64,000 bases of DNA from Rhizobium deserti (GCF_004358025.1 NZ_SMTL01000001.1:992001-1056000); one strand, 5' to 3'. Positions 37,900-47,310 are shown, numbered from the stretch's first letter. Translations and numbers: made by a program. The notes: generated by a model not told the origin, from the sequence alone.

Positions 37900-38544
37900 A
37901 TGCGATACAGATTTGCAATTATGGCTGCCCTTGCGGCCGCATGCACGCCGCTGCCGGCACTTGCCCATCCGCATATATTTGCCGAGGCGCGGCTTGAGAT
38001 CGTCGGCGGCCCGGACGGCAATGTCGAGGAACTACAGAATGTCTGGCGCTTCGACGAGGTGTTTTCCTCCAGCGTGCTTCTGGATTTCGACAAGAATACC
38101 GATCTGAAACTGGACAGCGCGGAACTTGCCGAGCTTGGCGAAACCATGCGCACCTCGCTCGGCGACTACCATTACTTCACGACGATCACGCTCGATGGCG
38201 CAGTCATCGGCATTACCAAGCCGGATGCTATCCACGTCTCACTGCAGGATAACCAGTTGATGGTCATCTTCGCGGTGAAGCCGGTCAAGCCTATACCGCT
38301 GAAGGGCAGGCTCACATTCGGCATCTATGACCCGTCGATGTACACGTCGATCGATTTCCCCACCGACGGCGACCTGATCGTCAAGGGCGCGGCCTTCGCC
38401 AAATGCCAGCACAAGGTGGTTCGGCCGGATCCTGATGAAGTGCTGTCGCAAAACAGCGCCTCGCTGACCGATGCCTTCTTCAATGACCCGACCGGCACCG
38501 ACATGACCAAGCTGTTTGCCACCCGCATGGAAGTGACATGCTGA
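37900..38544 (+). CDS. Exported DUF1007 protein, partner of NicO-type exporter
   Basis: 214 residues with signal peptide (MRYRFAIMAALAAACTPLPALA) and mature start HPHIF, a possible N-terminal metal-binding His pair. DUF1007 proteins are periplasmic and nearly always encoded before an RcnA/NicO permease, as here (overlap of seven bases). They are thought to assist metal handling; the metal is not established. Confidence 0.88.
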   Translation: MRYRFAIMAALAAACTPLPALAHPHIFAEARLEIVGGPDGNVEELQNVWRFDEVFSSSVLLDFDKNTDLKLDSAELAELGETMRTSLGDYHYFTTITLDGAVIGITKPDAIHVSLQDNQLMVIFAVKPVKPIPLKGRLTFGIYDPSMYTSIDFPTDGDLIVKGAAFAKCQHKVVRPDPDEVLSQNSASLTDAFFNDPTGTDMTKLFATRMEVTC

Positions 38545-39611
38545 CCAAGCGCTGCGACCTGCCTCGCATTGCACTCGCCGCCATGTTGATCGGCTGTCTC
38601 GCCGCCGGATCGGCGCTTGCACAGTCTCCGCTCGGCGTCGGCTCGGCGGAGCCCGCCTTCTCCATCGGCGGCCCGCTCGGCCCCTTCTTTGCCTGGATCA
38701 ATGCTCATCAGCAGGCTTTCTATCGGGCACTGACCGGTTCCCTTAAGGCCATGCGAGAAGATCCCTACGCCTTATCCGGCCTGATCGGTCTTTCCTTTGC
38801 CTATGGCGTCTTCCACGCTGCTGGACCCGGCCATGGCAAGGCAGTCATCTCCTCCTACATGATCGCCAATGAGATCGAGTTGAAGCGCGGCGTGACGATC
38901 TCCTTCATCTCTGCGCTGCTGCAGGGAATGGTGGCGATCCTGTTGGTCGGCGTCGCCTATGTCCTTTTGCGTGGATCCGGAATCACGATGACGGAGGCCA
39001 CACAGGCGATGGAGATCACCAGCTTTGCCATGGTCGCCCTGTTCGGTGCCTGGCTGCTGGTCAAGAAGATCCGCGCGCTCCGAATGCGCATGGTCCCGTC
39101 GCCGGCAATGACGACCTCGCCGGCATTCGAGACACCTTCTGCCATGCGCCTGTCGTCCGGGCGCGTGTCGAACAGCTTGAACTTCCGCGCCATCGAGATC
39201 GACGACCACGACGCCACTGGCGACGACGGTTACTGCGAAACCTGCGGCGTCAGCCACATGCCCGATCCCACGGCCCTCGGGAAGCAGGATTTCAGCCTGC
39301 GCGAAGCCTGGTCGGCGATCCTGGCTGTTGGCCTTCGCCCCTGTTCAGGCGCCATCCTGGTGATGAGTTTCGCACTGCTGAACGGGCTTTATCTCGGCGG
39401 CATCCTGTCGGTGCTGGCCATGTCGCTGGGCACTGCGATCACCGTGACAATCCTTGCCACCCTTGCGGTGACCGCCAAGGATCTGGCGCTTCGCATGGCT
39501 GGTCCGCAATCGCGCAAGGGACGGCGCCTCGGCCATGCAATCGAGATCGGCGGGGCACTGTTCGTGCTGCTTGTCGGCCTGTCGCTGCTTGGCGCGGTAC
39601 TGCAGGCTTGA
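38538..39611 (+). CDS. Nickel/cobalt efflux permease, NicO/RcnA family
   Basis: 357-residue membrane protein with N-terminal signal and at least six hydrophobic helices. Family signature FHAAGPGHGKAVISSY (about 91-106) contains the metal-binding histidines; a second motif LRPCSGAILVMSF lies near 268. A cytosolic loop of about 70 residues between them holds DDHDATGDDGYCETCGVSH, rich in metal ligands. Overlaps the DUF1007 gene, so the pair is co-translated. Export of Ni/Co, or another divalent metal, is the family role. Confidence 0.9.
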   Translation: MLTKRCDLPRIALAAMLIGCLAAGSALAQSPLGVGSAEPAFSIGGPLGPFFAWINAHQQAFYRALTGSLKAMREDPYALSGLIGLSFAYGVFHAAGPGHGKAVISSYMIANEIELKRGVTISFISALLQGMVAILLVGVAYVLLRGSGITMTEATQAMEITSFAMVALFGAWLLVKKIRALRMRMVPSPAMTTSPAFETPSAMRLSSGRVSNSLNFRAIEIDDHDATGDDGYCETCGVSHMPDPTALGKQDFSLREAWSAILAVGLRPCSGAILVMSFALLNGLYLGGILSVLAMSLGTAITVTILATLAVTAKDLALRMAGPQSRKGRRLGHAIEIGGALFVLLVGLSLLGAVLQA

Positions 39612-39669
39612 TGATCGACGGCCTACATGCGCAGATGTAAGTCCGCCATCTGCAAGAGTTAGCGCAAGC

Positions 39670-40059
39670 ATGGGACCAGTTGACCCTCCGCAGCAAAAGC
39701 CACAGCCTGCACTTAGATATCGTTTCGCAGGCATGATGGCAGTCGCCACCGCAATGGCAACGAGCTTAATCCTGGGCCGTCTCGCCGGCGGAAGCCTGGT
39801 CGCAGATTGGCAGCCAGTGTGGGCTTGGCTGTTCTGGATGGGCCTGCAGTCGGGATGCATCATTCTTGAACTTGGCCGTCAATGCCTCGTCGAGACCGCT
39901 TCCTTTTACCGGAAAGGCATATCAGGCCGATTGAGGAGGCTGCGCGTCAAGGCAAGACGAAAGTGGATGAGTGGCCAAAGCAATCAGGATCGTCGCAGGG
40001 TCGAGGCTCTGGCCCGCTCTCTTCGCCATAGTGCTCGCCCTTATCTTCGTGCCAAATGA
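39670..40059 (+). CDS. Hypothetical small membrane protein (129 codons)
   Basis: Two hydrophobic helices (MMAVATAMATSLILG and WAWLFWMGLQSGCIILEL) followed by a basic C-terminus. No family recognised. Its last 30 codons overlap, in another frame, the next ORF, whose own sequence is more convincing, so the true end may be earlier or a frameshift may separate the two. Ribosome site is poor. Confidence 0.4.
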   Translation: MGPVDPPQQKPQPALRYRFAGMMAVATAMATSLILGRLAGGSLVADWQPVWAWLFWMGLQSGCIILELGRQCLVETASFYRKGISGRLRRLRVKARRKWMSGQSNQDRRRVEALARSLRHSARPYLRAK

Positions 40060-40207
40060 TCTCGGCATCCCGGTACTAGCGACTACTGTCATCTTATTTT
40101 TGGCTTGGCTTGTCTTTCCGTATTACCGAGAAGCACCGGATCACCTCATGCGCAGCATCGTCTCCAGCGCCTTCTTCGGGTTCACGATGGGCTATTTTGC
40201 TTACTAG
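39971..40207 (+). CDS. Hypothetical small membrane protein (78 codons)
   Basis: GTG start at 39971; two strong hydrophobic helices (LWPALFAIVLALIFV and VLATTVILFLAWLVF) and a third weaker one at the C-terminus (SSAFFGFTMGYF). No recognised family. It overlaps the previous ORF by 89 bases in a different frame. Either a frameshifted single gene or two overlapping small membrane proteins. Confidence 0.45.
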   Translation: MAKAIRIVAGSRLWPALFAIVLALIFVPNDLGIPVLATTVILFLAWLVFPYYREAPDHLMRSIVSSAFFGFTMGYFAY

Positions 40208-40220
40208 GCGGCAGCCCTCT

Positions 40221-40427
40221 TCAGCGCTTATGACGCTGCTGATACCGAGCCCTGAGCCAGAAGACGAGAAAGAAGGACAGCAGCAGCGCCGCGCCGACCG
40301 CAAAGCCAAGCGCCGGCGAGAAATTGCCGATCCAGAGCACGATCGCCGGCAGGAAATAGATCACCAGTGCCGCACCGGCGAGAATGATTGCGGCCGCGAT
40401 GGCCGGCGATCTGTTTTCCGGGCTCAT
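40221..40427 (-). CDS. Hypothetical two-helix membrane protein
   Basis: 68 residues with two hydrophobic helices (IAAAIILAGAALVIYFLP and FAVGAALLLSFFLVFWL) and a basic C-terminal tail (RARYQQRHKR). ATG 40427 has GGGAG upstream and overlaps the acetyltransferase stop by four bases, which supports it as a real, co-transcribed gene. No family recognised. Confidence 0.6.
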   Translation of the reverse strand: MSPENRSPAIAAAIILAGAALVIYFLPAIVLWIGNFSPALGFAVGAALLLSFFLVFWLRARYQQRHKR

Positions 40428-41116
40428 CGGCTCCCACCTTGCAAAATCTCGGTGCGGATATCCTCCAGCCGCCGCTTTTGCTGACCTTTGTCGTCGAAAT
40501 TGTCAGGTGACAGCCAGGCTTCAAAGGCCTTGCCGACGGCGGGCCATTCGCTGTCGATCATCGAGAACCAGGCCGTGTCCCGATTGGCGCCCTTGGAAAT
40601 CATGTGCTGACGGAAGACGCCTTCGAATGTGAAGCCGTAGCGCCTGGCCGTTACCTTGCTCGGCTCGTTGTCGTTATGACATTTCCATTCGTAGCGGCGA
40701 TATCCGAGATCTTCAAAGACATGCCTGGCCATCAGGTAGTGCAGCTCCGTCGACATCGGCGACCGCTTCATGGCCGCCCCGTGGGCAACCGAGCCGACCT
40801 CGACCACGCCGTTCTTGGGATCAGGCCGCATATAGCTTGCCATGCCGACAATTTTGCCCGTCGCTTTGTCGCGGGCAACAAGCGTGACGAAGTTCGAGGC
40901 CACCCGCGCATTGTCGAGCCATGCGCCGAACTCCTGCGCCGAGGCATATTCCTCGTTGGGGAAGTATCGGATCAACTCGTTGATACCGGTACTTCCGAGC
41001 GCCTCCCACAGGTCGGCCAGATGCAGTTCGGGCGTGTAGGGTTCGAGCGTCACAAACCGGCCTTCCAGGGTAACCGGACTAGGGGCAGCAACGTGGTAGT
41101 TTTTCAGATCGCGCAT
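40424..41116 (-). CDS. GNAT family N-acetyltransferase (RimJ/RimL-like)
   Basis: 230 residues. N-terminal VTLEGRFVTLEPYTPE and the later IVGMASYMRPDPKNGVVEVGSV, then LGYRRYEWKCHNDNEPSKVTARRYGF and FRQHMISKGANRDTAWFSM, the typical order of RimJ/RimL-type acetyltransferases. Substrate unknown. Overlaps the small membrane protein gene by four bases. Confidence 0.9.
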   Translation of the reverse strand: MRDLKNYHVAAPSPVTLEGRFVTLEPYTPELHLADLWEALGSTGINELIRYFPNEEYASAQEFGAWLDNARVASNFVTLVARDKATGKIVGMASYMRPDPKNGVVEVGSVAHGAAMKRSPMSTELHYLMARHVFEDLGYRRYEWKCHNDNEPSKVTARRYGFTFEGVFRQHMISKGANRDTAWFSMIDSEWPAVGKAFEAWLSPDNFDDKGQQKRRLEDIRTEILQGGSR

Positions 41117-41207
41117 GACAGCCTCGAGAAGGACGTCAGAGGCTTAGGCCAGCACGGCTGCAAAGGCAACGGGAGATGGACTGCTACTAAAAGCTCAGCA
41201 TGGTTCG

Positions 41208-41969
41208 TCAACGCAGGTAATGGATATGCGGACGAGAATGGTAGGGCGAGGCCTCGATCCGCGCGTCGACGGCAAACACTTCGCGCAGCAGATGCTCCGT
41301 CAGCACGTCTTCAGGCTGGCCGGAGGCGACCACCTGGCCCCGCTGCAGGACAATCAGTTGGTCGCAGAACATGGCTGCATGGTTCAGGTCGTGCATGGCG
41401 ATGATGCTGGTCACGGGCAGTTCGGCCACGAGTCGCATCAGGCCGATCTGATGTTGAATGTCCAGATGGTTGGTCGGCTCGTCGAGAATGAGTTCGGACG
41501 GTGATTGCGCCAGCGCCCTGGCGATATGGGTCCGCTGCTTTTCGCCTCCCGAAAGGCTCATCCAGCCCTGGTTGCGCTTCTCTCCCATGCCTGCCCGCGT
41601 CAGGGCGCTCTCGACGGCTTCGTCATCGGCCGGCGTCCAGCTCGAAAACATCGAGCGATGCGGAAACCGCCCCAGTTTCACGACGTCGATCACCTTCAGA
41701 TTGGCATTGGTCGCCGCATGCTGTTCGACGAAGGCGATCCGGCGAGCCACCAGGCGCCGTCCCATCGCACTCAGATTGGTGCCGTCCAGCAGGACCTGCC
41801 CGGCATGCGGCTGCTTCAGGCCTGCCAGCAGACGCAGCAGCGACGTCTTGCCCGACCCGTTCGGGCCCAGAAGACCCAGCATCTTACCGGGCTGCGCTTC
41901 CAGCGAAACCCCATGCAGGATCGTGGTCCCGCCGATCTTCCAGGTCATCTTATCGGCCTTGATGCTCAT
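41208..41969 (-). CDS. ABC transporter ATPase for iron-siderophore/heme uptake (FecE/HmuV type)
   Basis: 253-residue ATPase: Walker A LLGPNGSGKTSLLR, signature MSLSGGEKQRTHIARAL, Walker B LILDEPTNHLDI and an H-loop at MHDLNHA. Closest in pattern to FecE/FepC/HmuV importers. The start overlaps the permease stop (ATGA), so it is the last gene of an SBP-permease-ATPase operon. Confidence 0.93.
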   Translation of the reverse strand: MSIKADKMTWKIGGTTILHGVSLEAQPGKMLGLLGPNGSGKTSLLRLLAGLKQPHAGQVLLDGTNLSAMGRRLVARRIAFVEQHAATNANLKVIDVVKLGRFPHRSMFSSWTPADDEAVESALTRAGMGEKRNQGWMSLSGGEKQRTHIARALAQSPSELILDEPTNHLDIQHQIGLMRLVAELPVTSIIAMHDLNHAAMFCDQLIVLQRGQVVASGQPEDVLTEHLLREVFAVDARIEASPYHSRPHIHYLR

Positions 41970-43006
41970 GATGCCCGCTGGAACCGGTAAAGGATGATCG
42001 AAAAGAAGGGCACGCCGACCAGGGCCGTCACGACGCCGATCGGCAGAACCTGCTGGGGAATGAGGGCACGCGAGGCGATGTCGGCAAGAACCATGAAAAT
42101 CGCGCCGGCGATGGCACAGGCCGGCAGCAGCCGGATATGCAGCGGGCCTACGAGAAAGCGTGCTGCATGCGGCACGACGAGCCCGACAAAGCCGATCGAG
42201 CCCACCATGCTGACGATCGTGGCAGTCATCATCGCCGTCACGGCAAACAGGATGATGCGAGCCCTGCCGACATTGACGCCAAGCGCCGAGGCCGCCTCGT
42301 CGCCAAAGGCGAAGGCGTCGAGCACCCGCGCGTACAGGAGGCAGATCACTAGGCCGAGGCCGAGGACCGCGGAAACGAGCGCAAACTCGGGCCAGCGAAC
42401 TCCGCCGAAACTACCGAGCAGCCAGAACATGACGTCGCGTGCCTGCTGCGCATTGCCGGAAGTGGTGACGATATAGGAGGTGGAAGCATTGAACAGCTGG
42501 GATGCCGCGACGCCGGCAAGAATCGTGCGGTCGGATCCGCCCCGGGTACCATTCGACAGCAGCGCGACGAAGAAGAAGGCGGCGAAGGCGCCGGCAAAGG
42601 CGCCTGCCGAAAGGGATACGGTGCCGGCTCCGAGGCCCAAAATGACGATCGCAACCGCACCGGTCGAAGCGCCCGCGGAAATCCCGAGAACATAGGGTTC
42701 CGCTAAAGGATTGCGCAGCAGCGCCTGCATAATGGCGCCTGACAGGGCGAGCCCGGCGCCGCAGAAGGCGGCAACAAGAGCACGGCTGAGGCGGTAGTCC
42801 CAGATCACCGTTTCATGGATGCGGTTCAACTGGACGGAAGTCAGCCCGATCCGGTTCGTCACGGCCTGGAAGGTCGTCTTCAGCGGGATCGGCAGGTCGC
42901 CGATCCCGACACTGACGCCGACGGCCACTGCAACGGCACCGAAGGATACCAGCAGCAGGAATATGGCTGCCGCCCATTGGCCCGTCCTGCTGCCGGCCTT
43001 TGTCAC
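41966..43006 (-). CDS. FecCD-type ABC permease
   Basis: 346-residue membrane protein with about ten hydrophobic helices. Family motifs: LSRALVAAFCGAGLALSGAIMQ, NPLAEPYVLGISAGASTGA and GFVGLVVPHAARFLVG. Single permease gene, so presumably a homodimer. Overlaps its neighbours at both ends by four bases. Confidence 0.94.
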   Translation of the reverse strand: MTKAGSRTGQWAAAIFLLLVSFGAVAVAVGVSVGIGDLPIPLKTTFQAVTNRIGLTSVQLNRIHETVIWDYRLSRALVAAFCGAGLALSGAIMQALLRNPLAEPYVLGISAGASTGAVAIVILGLGAGTVSLSAGAFAGAFAAFFFVALLSNGTRGGSDRTILAGVAASQLFNASTSYIVTTSGNAQQARDVMFWLLGSFGGVRWPEFALVSAVLGLGLVICLLYARVLDAFAFGDEAASALGVNVGRARIILFAVTAMMTATIVSMVGSIGFVGLVVPHAARFLVGPLHIRLLPACAIAGAIFMVLADIASRALIPQQVLPIGVVTALVGVPFFSIILYRFQRAS

Positions 43007-44037
43007 TTGGAAAGACCGAGCGCCTTCATCTGCGCGGCCACCTGTTCGGCGCCGTAGATGGTCCGGATCGTCGGGTTCATCGCCTGGCCGTCCATGACGA
43101 CGATGGCCTTGTTTTTGACCGCCGGCATCTGGCTAACGGCCGGATCGGTGTTCAGGAACTTGATCTTGGCTTCCGGCTTGTCGAGTTCCCACCGGTTGCG
43201 GTCGAGGCTGGCAACGACGATGACATCGGGATTGGCGGCGATGATGCCTTCCCATCCGAGCGTCGGCCATTCGGCATCCGCATCGATGGCGTTGCGACCG
43301 CCGAGCAGGTCGGCAATAAAGCCGGAGGCGCCGTTCTTGCCGCCCAGATAGGCATCTGCGGATGGCGAAGGGCTGGAGAACCAGAAGACATAGGAAAGCT
43401 TCTTGCCGTCGGCCGCGACACCGGCACGCAGAGACGCCTCGCGCTTCCGGAAGTCGGCGATCAGCGCCTGACCGCGATCGGCAACATCGAAGATCTGCGA
43501 AAGCTCGTCGATCTCCTTGTAAAGCAGGTCCATGTTCCACAACTGGTCGCGGCTGCCATACTGGTCCTTCACCTTGTCGGTGCTGAGGCAGGTGCTCGGG
43601 GACAGATAGGTCGGGATCCCTACTTTCTCGAAATCTTCGCGCTTGGCGACCTTGCTGGTCGGTCCCATCAGGCTCGGCAGCGCCGCCGCCACAAAATCCG
43701 GATTTTCGGCCAGAATGGATTCGAAGGTCGGAAATTCGACGGTGAGTAGCTTCACCTTGGCATTGGCGTCGGCAAGCTGCGGCAAAACCTTGCTCGGCCA
43801 GAAAGCCGTGCCGGCCATCTTGTCCTCAAGGCCGAGCAGCAGCAGGATTTCCGCGCTGTTCTGGCCAAGCCCGATCGCCCGCTCAGGCGCCTTGTCGAAA
43901 GTGACCTTGGCTCCGCAATTGTCGATCGTCAGCGGAAATTGCGTGGGAGCGGCATAGGCGGATGCGGTGGCGAGCGCCAAGGCGGCAAGCAGACCAGAAA
44001 GGGCCAGAAGGGGTTTTGTTACCGTCACGAGAAGCAT
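43003..44037 (-). CDS. ABC transporter substrate-binding protein for iron complexes
   Basis: 344-residue periplasmic protein with signal peptide (LLALSGLLAALALATASAYA) and a Fe3+-siderophore-type fold: PERAIGLGQNSAEILLLLGL, ENPDFVAAALPSL, WEGIIAANPDVIVV. First gene of the operon. I start at ATG 44037; the frame extends 20 codons upstream. Ligand (siderophore, heme or other) unresolved. No TonB-dependent receptor nearby. Confidence 0.9.
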   Translation of the reverse strand: MLLVTVTKPLLALSGLLAALALATASAYAAPTQFPLTIDNCGAKVTFDKAPERAIGLGQNSAEILLLLGLEDKMAGTAFWPSKVLPQLADANAKVKLLTVEFPTFESILAENPDFVAAALPSLMGPTSKVAKREDFEKVGIPTYLSPSTCLSTDKVKDQYGSRDQLWNMDLLYKEIDELSQIFDVADRGQALIADFRKREASLRAGVAADGKKLSYVFWFSSPSPSADAYLGGKNGASGFIADLLGGRNAIDADAEWPTLGWEGIIAANPDVIVVASLDRNRWELDKPEAKIKFLNTDPAVSQMPAVKNKAIVVMDGQAMNPTIRTIYGAEQVAAQMKALGLSK

Positions 44038-44196
44038 CCTGATTGGCGTGGGCGTGAAATTTCGGCGCCATATAGCCGTCAGGATAACTGATAACAAGAG
44101 AATTTAAATCAGCTTTCTATTCGGGCACGGAGAGATCAGCGACTTGAGCTGTCGGGCACCCTTCCTGATGGAGGAGAGCGCCCGAAGCAAGCTGGA

Positions 44197-44910
44197 TCAG
44201 GCCTTCACCTTGGCGGCGGAAACCGTCGCATCAATATGGTCGATCAGCGCATCGGCAAGCCCGAGACGCCCGGCCAGCATGTCGAGATAGCCACGCTCGG
44301 TGCGGGTATCCGGGTCGATCGTCAGCCGTGATGCCGCATAGACCTCGACCCTCTGCTCTTCAGTTCTCGCCGCCGCTACGAGTTCGTCGATTTCGATCGG
44401 GTTGGCCAGTTCCTTGGCAATAAAGGCTTCCGCCTCTGCTCCGAGATCGACGGCATGCACCTTGTCCATGATGTTTGCGCGTTCGGCCTCGTCGATATGG
44501 CCGTCGGCCTTGGCGGCGGCAATCATTGCGCGCACCAGCGTCAGCGCAAAATCATTTGACAGCGCCGGCCACTGCGGATGAAAGGGTGAATCGGTCGGCG
44601 GCATCAGAACCGGGCTCTGCGCCTGAGGGTTAGGCTGCGCCACCGCCTGCGGCGACTGTCCCGACTGATAATTCTTGTAGGCGAGATAACCGAGGCCGGC
44701 AATGGCGGCGATGCCCCCTACCGTTGCCACATTGCCGGCAATGTCGCGGCCAGTCTTGGTGCCGAGAAGCGCTGCAACGATCGCGCCTGTTTTCAGCGGA
44801 TTCTCCTTTGCGATCTGTCCCGCCTGCCCTGCCCTGTCCCGCAGCGATCCCGAAAGGCCCGGCACTTGCGAACCCAGGAACTGGTCGAGAAGTTTCTTGG
44901 CATCGAACAT
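44197..44910 (-). CDS. TerB-like / DUF533 (YebE-type) protein
   Basis: 237 residues. N-terminal MFDAKKLLDQFLG and a hydrophobic Gly/Ala stretch (VATVGGIAAIAGLGYLAY), a Pro/Gln linker, and a C-terminal TerB-like helical domain with the acidic AAAKADGHIDEAERANI. Related to E. coli YebE; a membrane- or envelope-associated role is likely, function unknown. Confidence 0.88.
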   Translation of the reverse strand: MFDAKKLLDQFLGSQVPGLSGSLRDRAGQAGQIAKENPLKTGAIVAALLGTKTGRDIAGNVATVGGIAAIAGLGYLAYKNYQSGQSPQAVAQPNPQAQSPVLMPPTDSPFHPQWPALSNDFALTLVRAMIAAAKADGHIDEAERANIMDKVHAVDLGAEAEAFIAKELANPIEIDELVAAARTEEQRVEVYAASRLTIDPDTRTERGYLDMLAGRLGLADALIDHIDATVSAAKVKA

Positions 44911-45003
44911 GGCTGTCTCCCTGATTGTTTTTGAGCGTCAGGTCGGGAGATAGGAAACGCAAGGCGGGAAAGCAATTTTTCCCGCCGGATGATAACGCGA
45001 ATG

Positions 45004-45657
45004 TCAGCCCCGCAAAGCCGCAGCCTCGGCAGCAAGCTTGGTAATGCCGTCCCAATCGCCGGCCGACACCATTTCCTTCGGAGCTACCCAGGACCCGCCG
45101 ACGCAAACGACGTTCGGCAAGGACAAATAATCCATGGCGTTTTTCAGGGAAACGCCGCCGGTCGGGCAAAACAGCGTGCCAGCGAGCGGCGAGGAGAGCG
45201 CCTTGAGATAGGCCGCACCGCCAGCCTGCTCGGCCGGGAAGAATTTCATGACGCCGAACCCGGCTTCGCGAAGTGTCATCACCTCGCTGGCCGTCGCAGC
45301 ACCCGGCAGTGTCGGGATGTCGGACGCCTTGGCCGCATCGATGACGCCGGGCGTCGAGCCGGGGGAAACGATGAAGGTCGATCCTGCCTTGACGGCGGCG
45401 TCAAAGTCACGCGCGTTGAGAACCGTTCCGGCGCCGACATTGGCGCCTTCGACTTCGTCCGCAACCGCCCGCACTGCATCGAGAGCAGCCGGCGTGCGCA
45501 TGGTGATCTCGATAGCCCGTAGTCCGCCCGCGACCAGTGCCCGCGCCAGCCCTACGGCAGACTTGGCATCATCGACGATCAGCACGGGTACGACCGGCTG
45601 CAGCTTGAGGATGGCAAGCAGCTTTTCGGTCTTGTTGTCGGTCTGGCCGGCCATCAC
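45004..45657 (-). CDS. eda: 2-dehydro-3-deoxy-phosphogluconate (KDPG) aldolase
   Basis: Splits KDPG to pyruvate and glyceraldehyde-3-phosphate in the Entner-Doudoroff pathway, the main glucose route of rhizobia. 217 residues, aligned by eye over its length with E. coli Eda: PVVPVLIVDDA, the general base Glu50 in AIEITMRT, GAGTVLN, Schiff-base Lys138 in VMKFFPAE, CPTGGVS and CVGGSWVAP. GTG 45657 has GGAG at good spacing; ATG 45654 is the alternative. edd and zwf are not in the window. Confidence 0.95.
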   Translation of the reverse strand: MMAGQTDNKTEKLLAILKLQPVVPVLIVDDAKSAVGLARALVAGGLRAIEITMRTPAALDAVRAVADEVEGANVGAGTVLNARDFDAAVKAGSTFIVSPGSTPGVIDAAKASDIPTLPGAATASEVMTLREAGFGVMKFFPAEQAGGAAYLKALSSPLAGTLFCPTGGVSLKNAMDYLSLPNVVCVGGSWVAPKEMVSAGDWDGITKLAAEAAALRG

Positions 45658-45808
45658 GCATGGTCTCCGCTAAACGATTAAAATGTGAAGCCGGGAATAG
45701 CGCCCGAGCGCCTTGATGTCGAGAAAAAACAGGCTTCGACCATGGAACAAGTTCCCTTGAGGGTCTATTTGCACTAAGGATTTGAGGCACTAACGCGCAA
45801 GGATCAGC

Positions 45809-46291
45809 ATGGCCAAGGAGATCGAGCGGAAGTTTCGGGTCACGAGCGACGAATGGCGCTCCAAGGTCGATTCCTCCTCATCCTTCCTGCAGGCCTATGT
45901 CGCATCGGCCGAAGATCGTTCGGTCCGCGTACGGATCATGGACGGACAGAAAGCCCGGCTGACGATCAAGATCGGCAAGAACCTTCGCTCTCGCGACGAA
46001 TTCGAGTATGACATCCCTCTCGCCGATGCGCAGGAACTGGCCAGTGCCGCTGTCGGGATCGTTCTGGAAAAGATCCGCCATAAGGTCGAGCACCAGGGCT
46101 ATGTCTGGGAGGTGGACGTCTACGGCGGCAGCTATGACGGGCTCGTCGTCGCCGAAGTGGAGATGGAGGATGAGGGCGCCCAGCCGGACTTGCCTGGCTG
46201 GATTGGGCCGGAAGTCACCGGCGACCGCCGCTATTCCAATATGGTCATGGCCACCGAAGACCTGAGCGAGGAGTTGCTGAATGGCCTTTAG
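45809..46291 (+). CDS. CYTH domain protein (triphosphate tunnel metalloenzyme)
   Basis: 160 residues, a single CYTH domain beginning with MAKEIERKFRV, the ExExK signature. The tunnel's Arg/Lys/Glu strands are visible (SVRVRIMDGQKARLTIKIG, EVEMEDEGA). Bacterial members hydrolyse inorganic tripolyphosphate or similar. Directly followed, with an 11-base overlap, by a CHAD protein that is often fused to CYTH. Confidence 0.9.
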   Translation: MAKEIERKFRVTSDEWRSKVDSSSSFLQAYVASAEDRSVRVRIMDGQKARLTIKIGKNLRSRDEFEYDIPLADAQELASAAVGIVLEKIRHKVEHQGYVWEVDVYGGSYDGLVVAEVEMEDEGAQPDLPGWIGPEVTGDRRYSNMVMATEDLSEELLNGL

Positions 46292-47264
46292 GCTGCGCCC
46301 CGGCAGGCCTTTTACGGAGGAATTCCGGTCGGTGGCGGAAAGCCAGCTTTCCCAGGCGATCGAGATTCTCGAGGACCAGGCCCACGGCCCGCATGAAGCG
46401 GTGCATGATGCGCGCAAGAAATTCAAGCGTGTCCGGGCGCTTTACAGGTTGATTCAGGCGGATGCGAAGGAGTTTCGGCGCCGCGAAAACGCTCGTATTC
46501 GGGATATGGCCCAAACGCTATCCGCCGTCCGCGATGCCACAGCCCTGGTGGAGACCGTCGATTATCTGGCTAGTCAGGCAAAGTCGCCCGAGGAAATGGC
46601 GGCGCTCGCCTTTGCCTCTAAGGCACTGACCGAGCGCCGTGACCGGATTGCCCACGAAGAGCAGGATCTGCCGGCCAAAATGGAGGCGGCCGCGGCAAGC
46701 TCCCGACAGGCTATCGAAGCCCTGCAGGATCTGCGCCTTGAAAACGACCCGCGCAGGACCGCCAAGCGGCTGGGCAGAAGCTGGAAGAAGCAGCGGCAGA
46801 GGGCGCAGGCAGCCCTGGCGGAATGCCACGCCAACGCCCATGCCGAAGTTTTCCACGACCTCAGGAAAGCCGGCCAGACCTACTGGATGCACCTTGCCCT
46901 GCTCGGCCCCATCTGGCCCTCGGCCATGGCTGCAAAACAAAAGGAAGCAAAGCAGCTGGTCGACCTGCTCGGCCACGAACATGACCTTTCGGTCCTGACC
47001 CAGCTGGTCAACGAGAGCCCCGAGCTTTTCGGCGAGAGCGAAACGCTGGCGCTGCTGCTTGGCGCCATCATCACCCGACAACAGGGTTTGAGACAGGAAG
47101 CGCTCGACATGGCGCGCGATGTCTTTGCAGACAGTCCCGAGGTCGAAGGTGGGCTTGTCGAGCTTCTGTGGGAGGTGGCTGCGAAAGCGCAGCGCCGGCA
47201 GCGGCTTGGCTCGAAGTCACCCAAGGCTCACAAGCACCGCCAGAAGGAATCCGTGTCGGCCTGA
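46281..47264 (+). CDS. CHAD domain polyphosphate-associated protein
   Basis: 327 residues, all-helical with the conserved histidines and basic residues of [24 protein letters not shown] near 40-60, then [20 protein letters not shown], and [15 protein letters not shown] domains bind inorganic polyphosphate. Overlaps the CYTH gene by 11 bases, so the pair behaves as a split CYTH-CHAD protein. C-terminus strongly basic. Confidence 0.9.
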   Translation: MAFRLRPGRPFTEEFRSVAESQLSQAIEILEDQAHGPHEAVHDARKKFKRVRALYRLIQADAKEFRRRENARIRDMAQTLSAVRDATALVETVDYLASQAKSPEEMAALAFASKALTERRDRIAHEEQDLPAKMEAAAASSRQAIEALQDLRLENDPRRTAKRLGRSWKKQRQRAQAALAECHANAHAEVFHDLRKAGQTYWMHLALLGPIWPSAMAAKQKEAKQLVDLLGHEHDLSVLTQLVNESPELFGESETLALLLGAIITRQQGLRQEALDMARDVFADSPEVEGGLVELLWEVAAKAQRRQRLGSKSPKAHKHRQKESVSA

Positions 47265-47310
47265 CAAGTCATCCGTTGCACCAAAGGGCTTCTGGCTGTA
47301 TTTCAGCGCC

